A stretch of DNA of 64,000 nt, taken from positions 186,001-250,000 of the forward strand of contig NC_011892.1 in the NCBI RefSeq assembly GCF_000022085.1, in the 5' to 3' direction. The position numbers and the translations under genes were made by a program. Below the pieces are notes generated by a model, which did not search any database, had not been told where the DNA came from, and saw only the letters and a program-made list of their open reading frames with translations. This DNA is from Methylobacterium nodulans ORS 2060 (GTDB taxonomy: Bacteria > Pseudomonadota > Alphaproteobacteria > Rhizobiales > Beijerinckiaceae). The number at the start of each line of letters is the position of its first letter. Position 1 is the stretch's first letter. Positions 1 to 8,408 of the stretch are shown piece after piece.

Positions 1-252
1 GGCAAGGAGCGTCTCGGCCGCACCTCGCGTATGGGTGAGCGGACGCTGCAACGCCTCCTCATCTTCGCGGCCAGCGCCGTCGTGCGCTGGGCCAAGCGCA
101 AGGGCGTGCCGGCCGGCTCGTGGCTCGGCCGGATGCTGGCGCGCAAGCCGCCGATGCTGGTCATCGTCGCACTCGCCAACAAAAACGCCCGCGTTGCCTG
201 GGCGCTGCTTGCGAAGGGCGGGACCTATCGAGCTCCGGCCGTCGCCGCGTGA
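1..252 (+). CDS. IS110-family transposase, C-terminal part (cut by window edge)
   Basis: The frame is open from base 1 and ends at a TGA at 250-252. The visible 83 codons, including GERTLQRLLIFAASAVVR and WLGRMLARKPPMLVIVALANK (split here as two blocks), match the end of IS110/IS116/IS902 transposases, the region that follows the RuvC-like DEDD catalytic half. That half lies to the left of the window, so whether the element is intact cannot be judged. The 255 bases after the stop hold no recognisable gene before the next transposase remnant. Confidence 0.8.
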   Translation, partial: GKERLGRTSRMGERTLQRLLIFAASAVVRWAKRKGVPAGSWLGRMLARKPPMLVIVALANKNARVAWALLAKGGTYRAPAVAA

Positions 253-507
253 GCGGTCGGCGGATGTGAGGCTGTCGACGGGGTGAGGAGGTCGAAGGAC
301 AGGTATGGCGCAACGTCGGTGAGGCGGGATCAGGAGAACCAGGCGCACGGGGAGCGCTTCGAGCGCGTTCCAGTGATGTGGACCTGATCCTCGAACTCCC
401 ATACGGGCCCGCGGCCAATCTTCGTGCCGCACTAGAGGCCGGACACATGGCAGCACCCGATCACGCGCTCGCAGCTTATCCTGAGATTCTTCTTGCACCG
501 GAGGGGG

Positions 508-1054
508 CGTCCACACATGCCCGTGCGGGATACTGGCGCGCAGGCGTTGACCCCGTGGGGCTCTGCCGTGGGTGCGGGCCATGGTGGTCGTGACCCAAGT
601 TTCGTCGATGAACACGAGAGTGGCTGGATCGAGCTGACGTTGCCCCTCGCGCCAAGTCTGACGCTCCTTGACAATGTCAGGACGCTCTTGCTCGCTGGCG
701 TGCGCGGTTTTTTTTGAATGCGATCTGGTGTCGGTCGAGGAAACGCCAGAGCCCGCCATAGCCGATCGGCAGACCCTTCTCAGCCAAGCGACTGCGCAGT
801 TCCTTCAGCGTCTGATCCGGCGTCTCGCGCACCAGGGCGAGGATGATCTCGCCATGCTGTTCGATCTGATGCGAGCGCCGATCGCCGCCCAGGGCACCGG
901 GCGCGCATGAGCCCGTCTCCCGCACACGCGCCCGCCAGGGGCTGACGCTGGCCGGGCTGACGGCGAACCGCACGGCCGCCTGCCGGCCCGACATCCCGGC
1001 CTCAATCGCCGCAAGCACACGCTCGCGCAGATCCCCTGACAGCGCAAATGACAT
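508..1054 (-). pseudogene. IS630-family transposase, 3'-truncated, with A8 slippage site
   Basis: The first frame (1054 down to about 716) encodes the helix-turn-helix half, with MSFALSGDLRERVLAAIEAG and a winged-helix segment ending at KKNRARQRARAS. A run of eight A residues (minus strand, 715-708) follows. After a frame change the DDE half continues with ERPDIVKERQTWREGQ and the first catalytic aspartate in VFIDETW, then THGRAPRGQRLRASIPHGH. Family similarity stops near 508, so the second and third catalytic residues are missing. Many IS630 elements make one product by frameshifting on such a run, so the frame change may be programmed while the truncation is real decay. The other end of the element appears to reach about 1150. 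Confidence 0.75.
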
Positions 1055-1147
1055 GCCTCAACCCGCTTCCACCGTTCACAGCTGGGGTGAAGCACTCCCA
1101 CGCCATCGGCGGAACTCCCTGCTGATTCACATGGCTCGGATACCGCT

Positions 1148-2482
1148 CTAGGACGCTGTCTTAGGCGGCTGCGTGGCCTCGTCAGAGATGCCGACTTTGG
1201 CCCAGACGTAGAACGCGAGCAGCGCCACCGGCAGGCCGATCAGGGACGTCCAGACGAAAAACCAGGGAAAGCCCGTCCACTCGACGACGAAGCCCGATAA
1301 GCCCGCCAGCAAGCTGCCCGGGAAAGCACAGAGGGACGTCAGAAGCCCGAACTGGCTCGCCGCATGCTCCTCAGAGGCAAGGGTCGACATATAGGTGATG
1401 AGCACGACCGAGGCGAAGGCATAGGCGAAGCCATCAATGCTGACGGTGACCGCGAAGGTCCAGAAGGCCGTCCCGCCGTCGCCTCCGTGCGCGGCGAGGT
1501 AAGCGAGGCTCAAGTGAGAGGCCGAGCCCGCCACGGTGCCGATCAGGAGGCTCGGCAGCATGCCGATCCGCGGGACGAGAGCGCCGGCCAGAAACGTGCC
1601 GCCGAGCCCAATCCAGAAGCCGAAGAGCTTGGTGACGGTGGCGATGTCGGTGTTGGAGAAGCCTTGGTGCTTGAACAGCGGGACCGCCATCGCACTCGCG
1701 ACGTAGCCCGGCATGCGAAAGCCCGCGACGAGCAGCAGGATCGCTGGCGCCATCGGGCCGAGCCGGGTCAGGAGCTCTCGGATGGGGGCCCAGACCGTGT
1801 CGGCGAAGCCGGCTCGGGCTTGGTGGGGAAGCTGGTCCGACGGCGGCTCGGGTGCGAGCACGGCTGCGAGCATTCCGACGCCCATCAGCGCGCCCATACT
1901 GAGATAGGCGCCGCGCCACCCGATCCTGTCGGCCAGGAACAGCGCGCCGGCGCCAGCCGCGAGGTTGCCGACCCGCCAGCCGATCTCCGTCCAGGACGAC
2001 AGCACGGCCTGCTTCTCGGGAGGCCGCACGCTGGTGATGCGCCAGCCGTCGATGACGAGGTCGAGTGTTGCGCCTGCGAAGCCGAGAGCCAGCGAAAACG
2101 CGATCGTCCAGGCGAGCCAGTGCGCCGGGTCGCCGAACGCGATGCCGGCAAGCATCGCCATCACGCTCAATTGCGCCACGACGATCCAGCCGCGCCGTCG
2201 GCCGAGCGCACGCCCGAGCAGGGGCGGGTCGTAGCGGTCGAGGAACGGTGCCCACACGAACTTGAACTTGTAGGCGAGGGTCAGCTCGCTCAGGAGGCCG
2301 ATTGTCGCGATCGAGATGCCGATGTCGGACAGCCATGCCGCTTGCGTCGCGTAGACGAGCAGGAACGGGATGCCGGAGGTGAAGCCGAGCCCGAGCGCCG
2401 GTGCGATCCGCCGGTCGGTGAACAGCGCCGACCAGAACGGCGTCTTCTCAGGTCTGACGACAGCCGGCGCATTCATGCTCAC
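1148..2482 (-). CDS. AmpG-like MFS transporter
   Basis: A protein of 444 residues with about twelve hydrophobic segments and the AmpG/PAT-family signature near the N-terminus: GFTSGIPFLLVYATQAAWL, a charged loop with DRY, then LGRRRGWIVVAQ. AmpG members carry muropeptides (GlcNAc-anhydroMurNAc peptides) into the cytoplasm, but divergent homologues have other or unknown substrates, so the substrate is not assigned. A second ATG lies two codons downstream. The stop TAG at 1150-1148 coincides with the right end of the neighbouring IS630 remnant, so the native C-terminus may have been altered. No operon partner is visible; the upstream 414 bases are non-coding. Confidence 0.7.
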   Translation of the reverse strand: MSMNAPAVVRPEKTPFWSALFTDRRIAPALGLGFTSGIPFLLVYATQAAWLSDIGISIATIGLLSELTLAYKFKFVWAPFLDRYDPPLLGRALGRRRGWIVVAQLSVMAMLAGIAFGDPAHWLAWTIAFSLALGFAGATLDLVIDGWRITSVRPPEKQAVLSSWTEIGWRVGNLAAGAGALFLADRIGWRGAYLSMGALMGVGMLAAVLAPEPPSDQLPHQARAGFADTVWAPIRELLTRLGPMAPAILLLVAGFRMPGYVASAMAVPLFKHQGFSNTDIATVTKLFGFWIGLGGTFLAGALVPRIGMLPSLLIGTVAGSASHLSLAYLAAHGGDGGTAFWTFAVTVSIDGFAYAFASVVLITYMSTLASEEHAASQFGLLTSLCAFPGSLLAGLSGFVVEWTGFPWFFVWTSLIGLPVALLAFYVWAKVGISDEATQPPKTAS

Positions 2483-2896
2483 TCCGCTTCGCTGCTGACC
2501 TGCGTGATGGACCAGGCCCGGGCATTACGCGATGAACCGGCGGTCACAAGCACCCGTTCCCGAAGCGTGACAGACTAGCTCCGAGAGCCGATCCGCCTAT
2601 CCAGAACTGCTCGATCAGCTGTGCCTCGAAGCGAGCAGAACGCTTTGCGCCACTTCCGGACCTTCGATCGATGCCGCCTGAATGGCCGCTCGTCACCCGA
2701 CAGCGGACCTCTCGAGGTCACTCAGATCGCGCCCCCGACTTTCGTCGCGTTCGCGTGAGCGCGGCTTATGAAACAAGAGTGTCTGACTGCGGGCGCTGAC
2801 GTTCGAGTTGACACTCACTCAAGATCGGCTCGGTTGCGATAGGTTGGTCCATTCCCATCTACGATCGCCAAGAGTCTCTTGTCCACGCACAATCTG
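2483..2896. other. Intergenic stretch without a gene
   Basis: No convincing open frame was found. The stretch holds one copy of an interspersed repeat (2647-2712) that recurs in inverse orientation at 40408-40473. It separates the start of the AmpG-like gene from the stop of the IclR-type regulator. No clear promoter or terminator could be picked out. Confidence 0.5.
2647..2712 (+). repeat. Interspersed repeat, family B, copy 1
   Basis: Bases 2647-2667 are identical to the reverse complement of 40453-40473 (21 bases), and weaker similarity continues for about 45 more bases to 2712 and 40408. Both copies lie outside intact genes. The family was recognised only by comparing these two sites by eye, so its limits are approximate. 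Confidence 0.55.
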
Positions 2897-3697
2897 TCAG
2901 ATCATCTGCGGTCCAAGGACCGTGGCTGCATCGCGCAGGACGGGAAAGAAACTCTCCACCATGCGGTCCACTGCGACCCGGTCGGCGTTCGCCCCGGCAT
3001 TCAGGGCACAGACAATCCGCCCGTCGTATCGTCTCACCGGCACCGCGAGGGATCGGTAACCGACCTCAGCCTCCTGATCGACAAGGGAGTAGCCCCGCTC
3101 ACGGTCGCGATGGATGGCGGCCTGGAGGGCCGCGCGATCGACCAGGGTATGCGGCGTCAGCGGCTCGGGCCGGATGCGGTCCAGGAACGCGGCAAGGTCC
3201 TTCTCATCGAGCCCCCCCAGGAGAACCCGCCCCATCGAGCTGCAATAGGCTGGGATCCGATAGCCCACATCCACGCCCACACCGAGCATGCGGGTCGGTC
3301 CGGCGCGCGCGATGAACACGATATCATCGCCGTCCAGGATTGCGGCGGAGCAGGCCTCGTTAAGCTGGGCCGAGATCTGCTCGACGGTCTGCTGCAGCGT
3401 CGCGGACAGGCTATTGGACGCCAGATACGCGGTCGCGAGGGACAGGACCTTGGGCGTTAGCTGGAACAGCCGCCCATCCGACCTCACGTAGCCGAGGCAG
3501 TCGAGGGTGTAGAGCGCCCGCCGGACCGTGGCCCTCGGCAGGTCCACCACCCGAGCGACATCGGCCAGCGTCATCAGACGGCGCTCCGCGCCGAACGCCG
3601 AGATCACGCGCAATCCCCGCGCCAAGGCCTCGGAGAAGTCCGGGCCGTGCTCGTCGACGAGTTGCTGGTCTGTCTCGGAACGTCTGACACGCGGCAT
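2897..3697 (-). CDS. IclR-family transcriptional regulator
   Basis: From the ATG at 3697 the product has 266 residues. A winged helix occupies roughly residues 25-85 (MTLADVARVVDLPRATVRRA, then LGYVRSDGRLFQLTP), followed by the IclR effector domain with GYRIPAYCSSMGRVLLGG and ERGYSLVDQEAEVGYRSLAV. This pattern is that of the PcaR/PcaU/PobR branch, which controls aromatic-acid genes. An in-frame upstream extension to 3802 is less likely because it would overlap the reductase gene and adds low-complexity residues. The gene follows the reductase and ferredoxin genes on the same strand with about 100 bases between. It probably acts on the palindromes at 5385-5400 and 5482-5493 (inference). Confidence 0.85.
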   Translation of the reverse strand: MPRVRRSETDQQLVDEHGPDFSEALARGLRVISAFGAERRLMTLADVARVVDLPRATVRRALYTLDCLGYVRSDGRLFQLTPKVLSLATAYLASNSLSATLQQTVEQISAQLNEACSAAILDGDDIVFIARAGPTRMLGVGVDVGYRIPAYCSSMGRVLLGGLDEKDLAAFLDRIRPEPLTPHTLVDRAALQAAIHRDRERGYSLVDQEAEVGYRSLAVPVRRYDGRIVCALNAGANADRVAVDRMVESFFPVLRDAATVLGPQMI

Positions 3698-3798
3698 GAT
3701 ACGGTCTCTGATGCGGCACCCGGATCGATGGGCTGGCTCCCTGTGCGCGGCCCCGCCCGACCTGGCAAGAGCCGCGTCCGCTCCCACGTGCCGGACCG

Positions 3799-5049
3799 TC
3801 ACGCGCTCGCGCGCGGAGCCTCGTCCGCGAGGAAATCGGCGAGGTCGCGGGACCGATCGCCGGCGAGAGCCGGCGGCGGCGAGCGTCCTGCGGCGAGGAG
3901 TCGACGTCCCGCCGCCACGTCGGCGGGACGGCCGATACCCTGGACGCAGATGAGGCGCCCTTTTGAGAAATGCAGGACGGAGAAGCGGCCCTCTTCGGGT
4001 GCCCCGCGCAGGACGCGTCGGTCTGCACCGCGCGGGAGGCCCACCATCTGGAGCTTCGCGTCGTACTGGTCGGACCAGAACCGGGGGACGGCGTCGTAGG
4101 ATCGATCGCGACCCACTAGGGCGTCGGCCACCACCTTCGCCTGATCGATGGCGTGCTGCACCGATTCCAGACGCAGGATTGTTCCCGCATATCGATTGAA
4201 GTGCAGCGTGCAGTCGCCGGCTGCGAAGATATCCGGATGATCTGTACGGCCGTATTGATCGACGGGAACGCCGTCGGGACTGCAGATGCCAGCCGACGCG
4301 AGGAGCGCGACGTCGGGATCTGCGCCGACCCCGACCAGGACGAGGTCGCAGGGAAAACTCCGCCCGTTGCTTACGTGGACCTGCCGGGCGTGTTCCCCCT
4401 TAACCTCCACGCCTACTACGGCCGCGTCGAGTTCCACCTTCACGCCGTGCGCGCGATGCAGCCGGAGCAGGAACCCGGCAATTTCGCCGTCGATGGCGCG
4501 GGGCAGCAGGCGAGAACCCGCGGCGAGGAGCGTGACCTCCTTGCCCAGCCCACGGATGGCCGATGCGACCTCCAGCCCGATGAAGCCGCCTCCGACAACA
4601 ACGACCTCCCGCGCCGCCGACAGACGCTCCCTGAGCACCCTCGCATCGTCGAGGGAGCGGAGATAACGGATGTTGCCTGCCCGACCGTCGAGGGCGGGGT
4701 GGCGCCTGGCCCGCGATCCCGTCGCCACGACCAGGGAGCCGAACGCGAGGCGGCGGCCGTTCGACAGCGACACCGACCGGGACGCCGGCTCGAGCGCGGT
4801 CGCCTTTGTACCAAGTTCGAGTTCGATCCGGACGGCGTCGAAGAAGCTCGCCGGCCGCAGCGCAAGGTCGGTTTCCCCGACTTTGCCGGAGAGAAATCCC
4901 TTCGAGAGCGGCGGACGCTGGTAGGGCAGGCTATCCTCCGCGCCCACCAGGACGATCCTCCCCTCGTAGCCCGCCTCTCGCGCCGAGGCTGCCACCTGGA
5001 GGCCCGCATAGGACGCGCCGACGATCACGAGTGGGCCGCCGTGCCTCAC
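3799..5049 (-). CDS. FAD-dependent ferredoxin reductase of the Rieske system
   Basis: The product of 416 residues starts at a GTG overlapping the ferredoxin stop (GTGA, 5046-5049) with a GGAGG about eight bases upstream. The N-terminal FAD site is IVGASYAGLQVAASAREAG; the NAD(P)H site is VVVVGGGFIGLEVASAIRG in the middle; the second FAD-contact motif is DIFAAGDC. The architecture is that of putidaredoxin/rubredoxin-type reductases (pyridine nucleotide-disulfide oxidoreductase fold with reductase C-terminal domain). It should pass electrons from NAD(P)H to the ferredoxin encoded immediately upstream and on to the Rieske oxygenase encoded divergently. Confidence 0.88.
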   Translation of the reverse strand: MRHGGPLVIVGASYAGLQVAASAREAGYEGRIVLVGAEDSLPYQRPPLSKGFLSGKVGETDLALRPASFFDAVRIELELGTKATALEPASRSVSLSNGRRLAFGSLVVATGSRARRHPALDGRAGNIRYLRSLDDARVLRERLSAAREVVVVGGGFIGLEVASAIRGLGKEVTLLAAGSRLLPRAIDGEIAGFLLRLHRAHGVKVELDAAVVGVEVKGEHARQVHVSNGRSFPCDLVLVGVGADPDVALLASAGICSPDGVPVDQYGRTDHPDIFAAGDCTLHFNRYAGTILRLESVQHAIDQAKVVADALVGRDRSYDAVPRFWSDQYDAKLQMVGLPRGADRRVLRGAPEEGRFSVLHFSKGRLICVQGIGRPADVAAGRRLLAAGRSPPPALAGDRSRDLADFLADEAPRASA

Positions 5050-5381
5050 GACTGAACCTCCGGGAGGTGGAGCGTCAGCCCCTCGAGTTCCGGCGTCAGC
5101 ACGATCTGGCAGCTGAGCCGCGAGGTCTCGCGACGGTCCGCGGCGACGCATGCGAGCATTTCGCGCTCTAGCTCCGACGGCTCGGGCAGTAGGCCTACGA
5201 AACGGTTATCGACGTAGACGTGGCAGGTGGCGCAGTCGAGCGAACCGCCGCATTCCGCCTCGATGCCACGGACATTGCTCCTGATGGCCGCGGCCATGGC
5301 GCTGATCCCGGCTGGCACCTCGACGCCGTGCTCGGCTCCGTCACGGCCCACAAAAACGATGCGTGGCATGCGATTGTCCAT
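5046..5381 (-). CDS. [2Fe-2S] ferredoxin, adrenodoxin/putidaredoxin type
   Basis: A 111-residue ferredoxin with cluster ligands Cys44, Cys50, Cys53 and Cys91 (ECGGSLDCATC, then RLSCQ), the C-x5-C-x2-C-x37-C spacing of vertebrate-type ferredoxins. The loop LLPEPSELEREML before the last cysteine is typical. The start at 5381 lies four bases from the 16-base palindrome at 5385-5400; an in-frame ATG at 5369 is an alternative, and neither has a strong ribosome-binding site. It is translationally coupled to the reductase gene and is the likely electron carrier to the oxygenase at 5558. Confidence 0.88.
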   Translation of the reverse strand: MDNRMPRIVFVGRDGAEHGVEVPAGISAMAAAIRSNVRGIEAECGGSLDCATCHVYVDNRFVGLLPEPSELEREMLACVAADRRETSRLSCQIVLTPELEGLTLHLPEVQS

Positions 5382-5384
5382 CTA

Positions 5385-5400
5385 ACGAACGTCAGTTCGT
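5385..5400. promoter_or_regulatory. Palindromic operator before the ferredoxin gene
   Basis: ACGAAC-gtca-GTTCGT is an inverted repeat with six-base arms and a four-base centre. The GAAC/GTTC half-sites are shared with the palindrome at 5482-5493 on the other side of the divergent region, as expected for one repressor controlling both transcripts. IclR-type PcaR/PcaU sites also carry GTTCG half-sites, which supports the IclR gene at 2897-3697 as the binder (inference). Confidence 0.6.
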
Positions 5401-5453
5401 CTAGTATGCAGAAGTGCGGCGTGGAGGCAAGCGGGCTTGCGCTCCGGTCACGC

Positions 5454-5493
5454 TTGCAAAGCGCTAAAACCGTTCTATAATGAACATATGTTC
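5454..5493 (+). promoter_or_regulatory. Sigma-70 promoter with operator for the Rieske operon
   Basis: TTGCAA (5454-5459) and a perfect TATAAT (5476-5481) are 16 bases apart. Directly after the -10 box comes the perfect 12-base palindrome GAACATATGTTC (5482-5493), covering the expected transcription start, which is a typical repressor position. A further imperfect palindrome, AAACGTGTTT, lies at 5505-5514. Confidence 0.7.
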
Positions 5494-5557
5494 GTTGATT
5501 GAACAAACGTGTTTGCCCCGGCTAAACGCGGGCAGACGCTCAACGGAGGCAGACGCC

Positions 5558-6904
5558 ATGATGAGCCGGGAGCAGAACGACCATATCACCCGTAGTGGAC
5601 CCGGGACGCCTCTGGGCACGCTGATGCGCCGATATTGGCAGCCGGCCGCCCTCGTGGACGAACTCCAGGGCGAGCGCCCGGTGGTGCCGGTGCAACTCTT
5701 GGGCGAAAAATTCGTGCTGTTCCGCGATGAGGCTGGGCGGTACGGGCTCCTCGACCGCGACTGCCCGCACCGCGGTGCGGACCTCGCCTTCGGCCGGCTT
5801 GAGCACGGCGGACTACGATGCGCCTTTCACGGCTGGCTGTTCGACGTGGAGGGGCGCTGCCTCGAGACGCCCGCCGAGCCGGTCGGCAGCAAGCTCTGCC
5901 GGAATATCCGGCAGCGTGCCTATCCGGTGGTTGAGCGCAGCGGCATCCTGTTCGCCTACCTGGGGGAGGGCGAGCCTCCGGCGTTCCCGGAACTCGACTG
6001 CTTCCTCGCGCCCAACGCCTACACCTTCGCGTTCAAGGGCCTGTTCGAGTGCAACTGGCTTCAGGCGCTCGAGGTCGGAATCGATCCGGCACATGCTTCG
6101 TTCCTGCACCGGTTCTTCGAGGACGAGGACACGGCGTCGTCCTACGGCAAGCAATTCCGCGCCGCATCGGCCGACAGTGAATTGCCGATGACGAAGATCC
6201 TGCGCGAGTACGACCGTCCGCTCATCAACGTCGAGCGCACGGAGTACGGCATGCGGCTGATCGCCCTGCGCGAGATCGACGAGGAGCGCACGCATGTGCG
6301 CGTCACGAACCAAGTGTTCCCGCACGCCTTCGTCATTCCGATGTCGGCGGATATGACCATCACGCAGTGGCACGTGCCCGTCGATGACGAGCGTTGCTAC
6401 TGGTACGCGATCTTCACGAGCTACACGTCACCGGTGGACAAGAAGCGGATGCGGGAGCAGCGCCTGGAGCTGTACGAGCTTCCGGAATACCGCTCGCGGA
6501 AGAATAGAACCAACGACTACGGCTTCGATCCGCACGAGCAAGCCCACGCGACCTACACGGGGATGGGGCTCGACATCAACGTCCACGACCAGTGGGCTGT
6601 CGAGTCGATGGGACCGATCCAGGACCGGACTCGTGAGCATCTCGGGCAGTCCGACAAAGCGATCGTGCTCTACCGCCGGATCCTTCGTGAGCAGATTGAC
6701 AAGGCCGTGAAGGGCGACGTTCCACTGATGGTGCTCGACGGGCGGCACGCAAAAAGCATCCAGGGTCCCGCGACGATGGACGGGATCGGTCCGTCCAAGG
6801 GATGGGAGACCTACTGGATGGAAGTGGACGTGCGCCGCCGCCGCGGAGCCCCGTGGATGCCCGCCGTCCCCACCGACGTGGCACGCCTGAACGCGGCCGA
6901 ATAG
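5558..6904 (+). CDS. Rieske non-heme iron oxygenase, alpha subunit
   Basis: From the second of three possible starts (ATG 5558, with GGAGG upstream) the product has 448 residues. The Rieske ligands are Cys69, His71, Cys88 and His91 (CPHRGADLAFGR, then LRCAFHGW). The mononuclear iron site is DPAHASFLH (Asp176, His179, His184 region). It belongs to the single-subunit phthalate 4,5-dioxygenase-like group, which hydroxylates or demethylates aromatic or amine substrates using a separate ferredoxin and reductase; both are encoded divergently here. No beta-subunit gene is present, fitting this group. The substrate is unknown; the adjacent glutamine-synthetase-like ligase points to a nitrogen-containing compound (inference). 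Confidence 0.88.
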   Translation: MMSREQNDHITRSGPGTPLGTLMRRYWQPAALVDELQGERPVVPVQLLGEKFVLFRDEAGRYGLLDRDCPHRGADLAFGRLEHGGLRCAFHGWLFDVEGRCLETPAEPVGSKLCRNIRQRAYPVVERSGILFAYLGEGEPPAFPELDCFLAPNAYTFAFKGLFECNWLQALEVGIDPAHASFLHRFFEDEDTASSYGKQFRAASADSELPMTKILREYDRPLINVERTEYGMRLIALREIDEERTHVRVTNQVFPHAFVIPMSADMTITQWHVPVDDERCYWYAIFTSYTSPVDKKRMREQRLELYELPEYRSRKNRTNDYGFDPHEQAHATYTGMGLDINVHDQWAVESMGPIQDRTREHLGQSDKAIVLYRRILREQIDKAVKGDVPLMVLDGRHAKSIQGPATMDGIGPSKGWETYWMEVDVRRRRGAPWMPAVPTDVARLNAAE

Positions 6905-6945
6905 CCTGGTGCATCGGTCGCCTGATTGCCGGGAGGACGACGGCG

Positions 6946-8382
6946 ATGACATTCGTACAGGACCATGGATTGTGGACCGACGCGCAGGCCGACGCGGCGC
7001 GCGACGTGCGCGAGCGATGCGACCCGGAGAGGATCGACACCGTCCGCCTGTCCTTCCCGGACCAGCACGGGATCCTGCGGGGCAAGACCCTCGTCGCCTC
7101 CGAGGCCGTGAAGGCGCTCACCGGCGGGTGCGCGATCACCACGACGATGCTCGCCAAGGACACCTCGCATCGCACCGTATTTCCGGTCTTCACCGCCGGC
7201 GGCGGCTTCGGAATGCGGGAGATGGAGGGCGCCGCCGATGTGGTCATGGTACCCGACCCCACGACGTTCAGGACGCTGCCATGGGCGCCACGGACAGGGT
7301 GGCTTCTCTGCGACCTCTATTTCCAAGACGGCCGTCCTGTCCCCTTCGCCACGCGAGGCATCTACCGTTCCGTCCTGGACCGTCTGTCCGAAAGGTCCCT
7401 CGAATACGTCGCAGGACTGGAGGTCGAGTTTCACGTCTTCAAGCTCGACGACCCGCGCATGGCGCCCGCCGATGCCGGGCAGCCCGGGGAGCCGCCGAGC
7501 GTCAGCCTGATCTCGCACGGTTACCAGTACCTCACGGAACAGCGCTACGACCAAGTCGAGCCGATCCTAGAGATCCTCCGCAAGGACGTCCTCGCCCTCG
7601 GCTTGCCGCTGCGCTCGATCGAGGTCGAGTACGGGCCGAGCCAGTGCGAGTTCACCTTCCAGCCCACCGCCGGCGCTGTGCCCGCTGACCTGATGGTGCT
7701 GTTTCGCAGCGCGGTGAAGCAGACCTGCCGCCGGCACGGCTATCACGCCACGTTCATGTGCCGGCCCCGCATCCCGAACGTGGTCTCGTCGGGCTGGCAC
7801 TTGCACCAATCGCTTCGCGACGCGCGGACGGGAGCGAACGCCTTCGTCCCCGGCGATGGCTCCCAGCCGCTCTCGGGTTTCGGTATGGGGTTCCTGGGCG
7901 GGCTGCTCGCCCACGCGCGTGCCGCGACCGTCTTCACAACGCCGACCATCAATGGCTACAAGCGCTACCGCTCCTACTCGCTCGCGCCCGACCGCGCGGT
8001 CTGGGGACGCGACAACCGCGGGGTAATGATCCGCGTGCTCGGCGGACCGGGCGATCCGGCCACGCGGCTGGAGAACCGGGTCGGGGAGCCGGCGGCGAAC
8101 CCCTACCTCTACATGGCTGCTCAGGTGCTCGCCGGGCTCGACGGCGCCGACCGGAACCTCGACCCCGGGCCGAGTGCCGACACGCCCTACGAGGCCGAGG
8201 CGGACCTCCTACCCACGTCGCTACGGGAGGCGGTCTTCGCCCTGCGCGAGGACCCGTTCTTCCGCGGCGCGCTCGGCGAGTCGTTCGTCGATTATTACAC
8301 GCATATCAAGAACGCCGAGATCGAGCGCTTCCAATCGGAAATCACCGAGTGGGAGCAGCGTGAGTACTTCGAAATATTCTGA
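6946..8382 (+). CDS. Glutamine-synthetase-like ATP-dependent gamma-glutamyl ligase
   Basis: A 478-residue member of the glutamine synthetase superfamily starting at ATG 6946 with GGGAGG upstream. The beta-grasp N-terminal part precedes the catalytic barrel, which contains LEVEFHVF, IEVEYGPSQCEFTF (acidic metal ligands), SSGWHLHQSL (the conserved His), NGYKRYR, GRDNRGVMIRV and RLENRVGEPAANPY (ATP and glutamate contacts). It diverges from assimilatory GlnA and lacks the adenylylation-site tyrosine loop as far as I can see. Relatives such as PuuA, IpuC and the aniline proteins TdnQ/AtdA1 join glutamate to an amine. Its place 41 bases after a Rieske oxygenase gene recalls the aniline pathway, where glutamylation precedes oxygenation (inference). 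Confidence 0.82.
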   Translation: MTFVQDHGLWTDAQADAARDVRERCDPERIDTVRLSFPDQHGILRGKTLVASEAVKALTGGCAITTTMLAKDTSHRTVFPVFTAGGGFGMREMEGAADVVMVPDPTTFRTLPWAPRTGWLLCDLYFQDGRPVPFATRGIYRSVLDRLSERSLEYVAGLEVEFHVFKLDDPRMAPADAGQPGEPPSVSLISHGYQYLTEQRYDQVEPILEILRKDVLALGLPLRSIEVEYGPSQCEFTFQPTAGAVPADLMVLFRSAVKQTCRRHGYHATFMCRPRIPNVVSSGWHLHQSLRDARTGANAFVPGDGSQPLSGFGMGFLGGLLAHARAATVFTTPTINGYKRYRSYSLAPDRAVWGRDNRGVMIRVLGGPGDPATRLENRVGEPAANPYLYMAAQVLAGLDGADRNLDPGPSADTPYEAEADLLPTSLREAVFALREDPFFRGALGESFVDYYTHIKNAEIERFQSEITEWEQREYFEIF

Positions 8383-8408
8383 TAAACGCCTGGCGCGGAG
8401 CCACAGAG

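Noticed and set aside
378..593. Open frame starting LILELPYGPAANLRAALE
   Set aside because: It looks protein-like for about 35 residues but matches no family I recognise, and the second half is antisense to the IS630 remnant.
1364..2578. Plus-strand open frame of 404 codons
   Set aside because: Antisense to the AmpG-like gene; the translation is rich in Arg, Glu and Gly, as expected from the complement of GC-rich coding DNA, and resembles no family.
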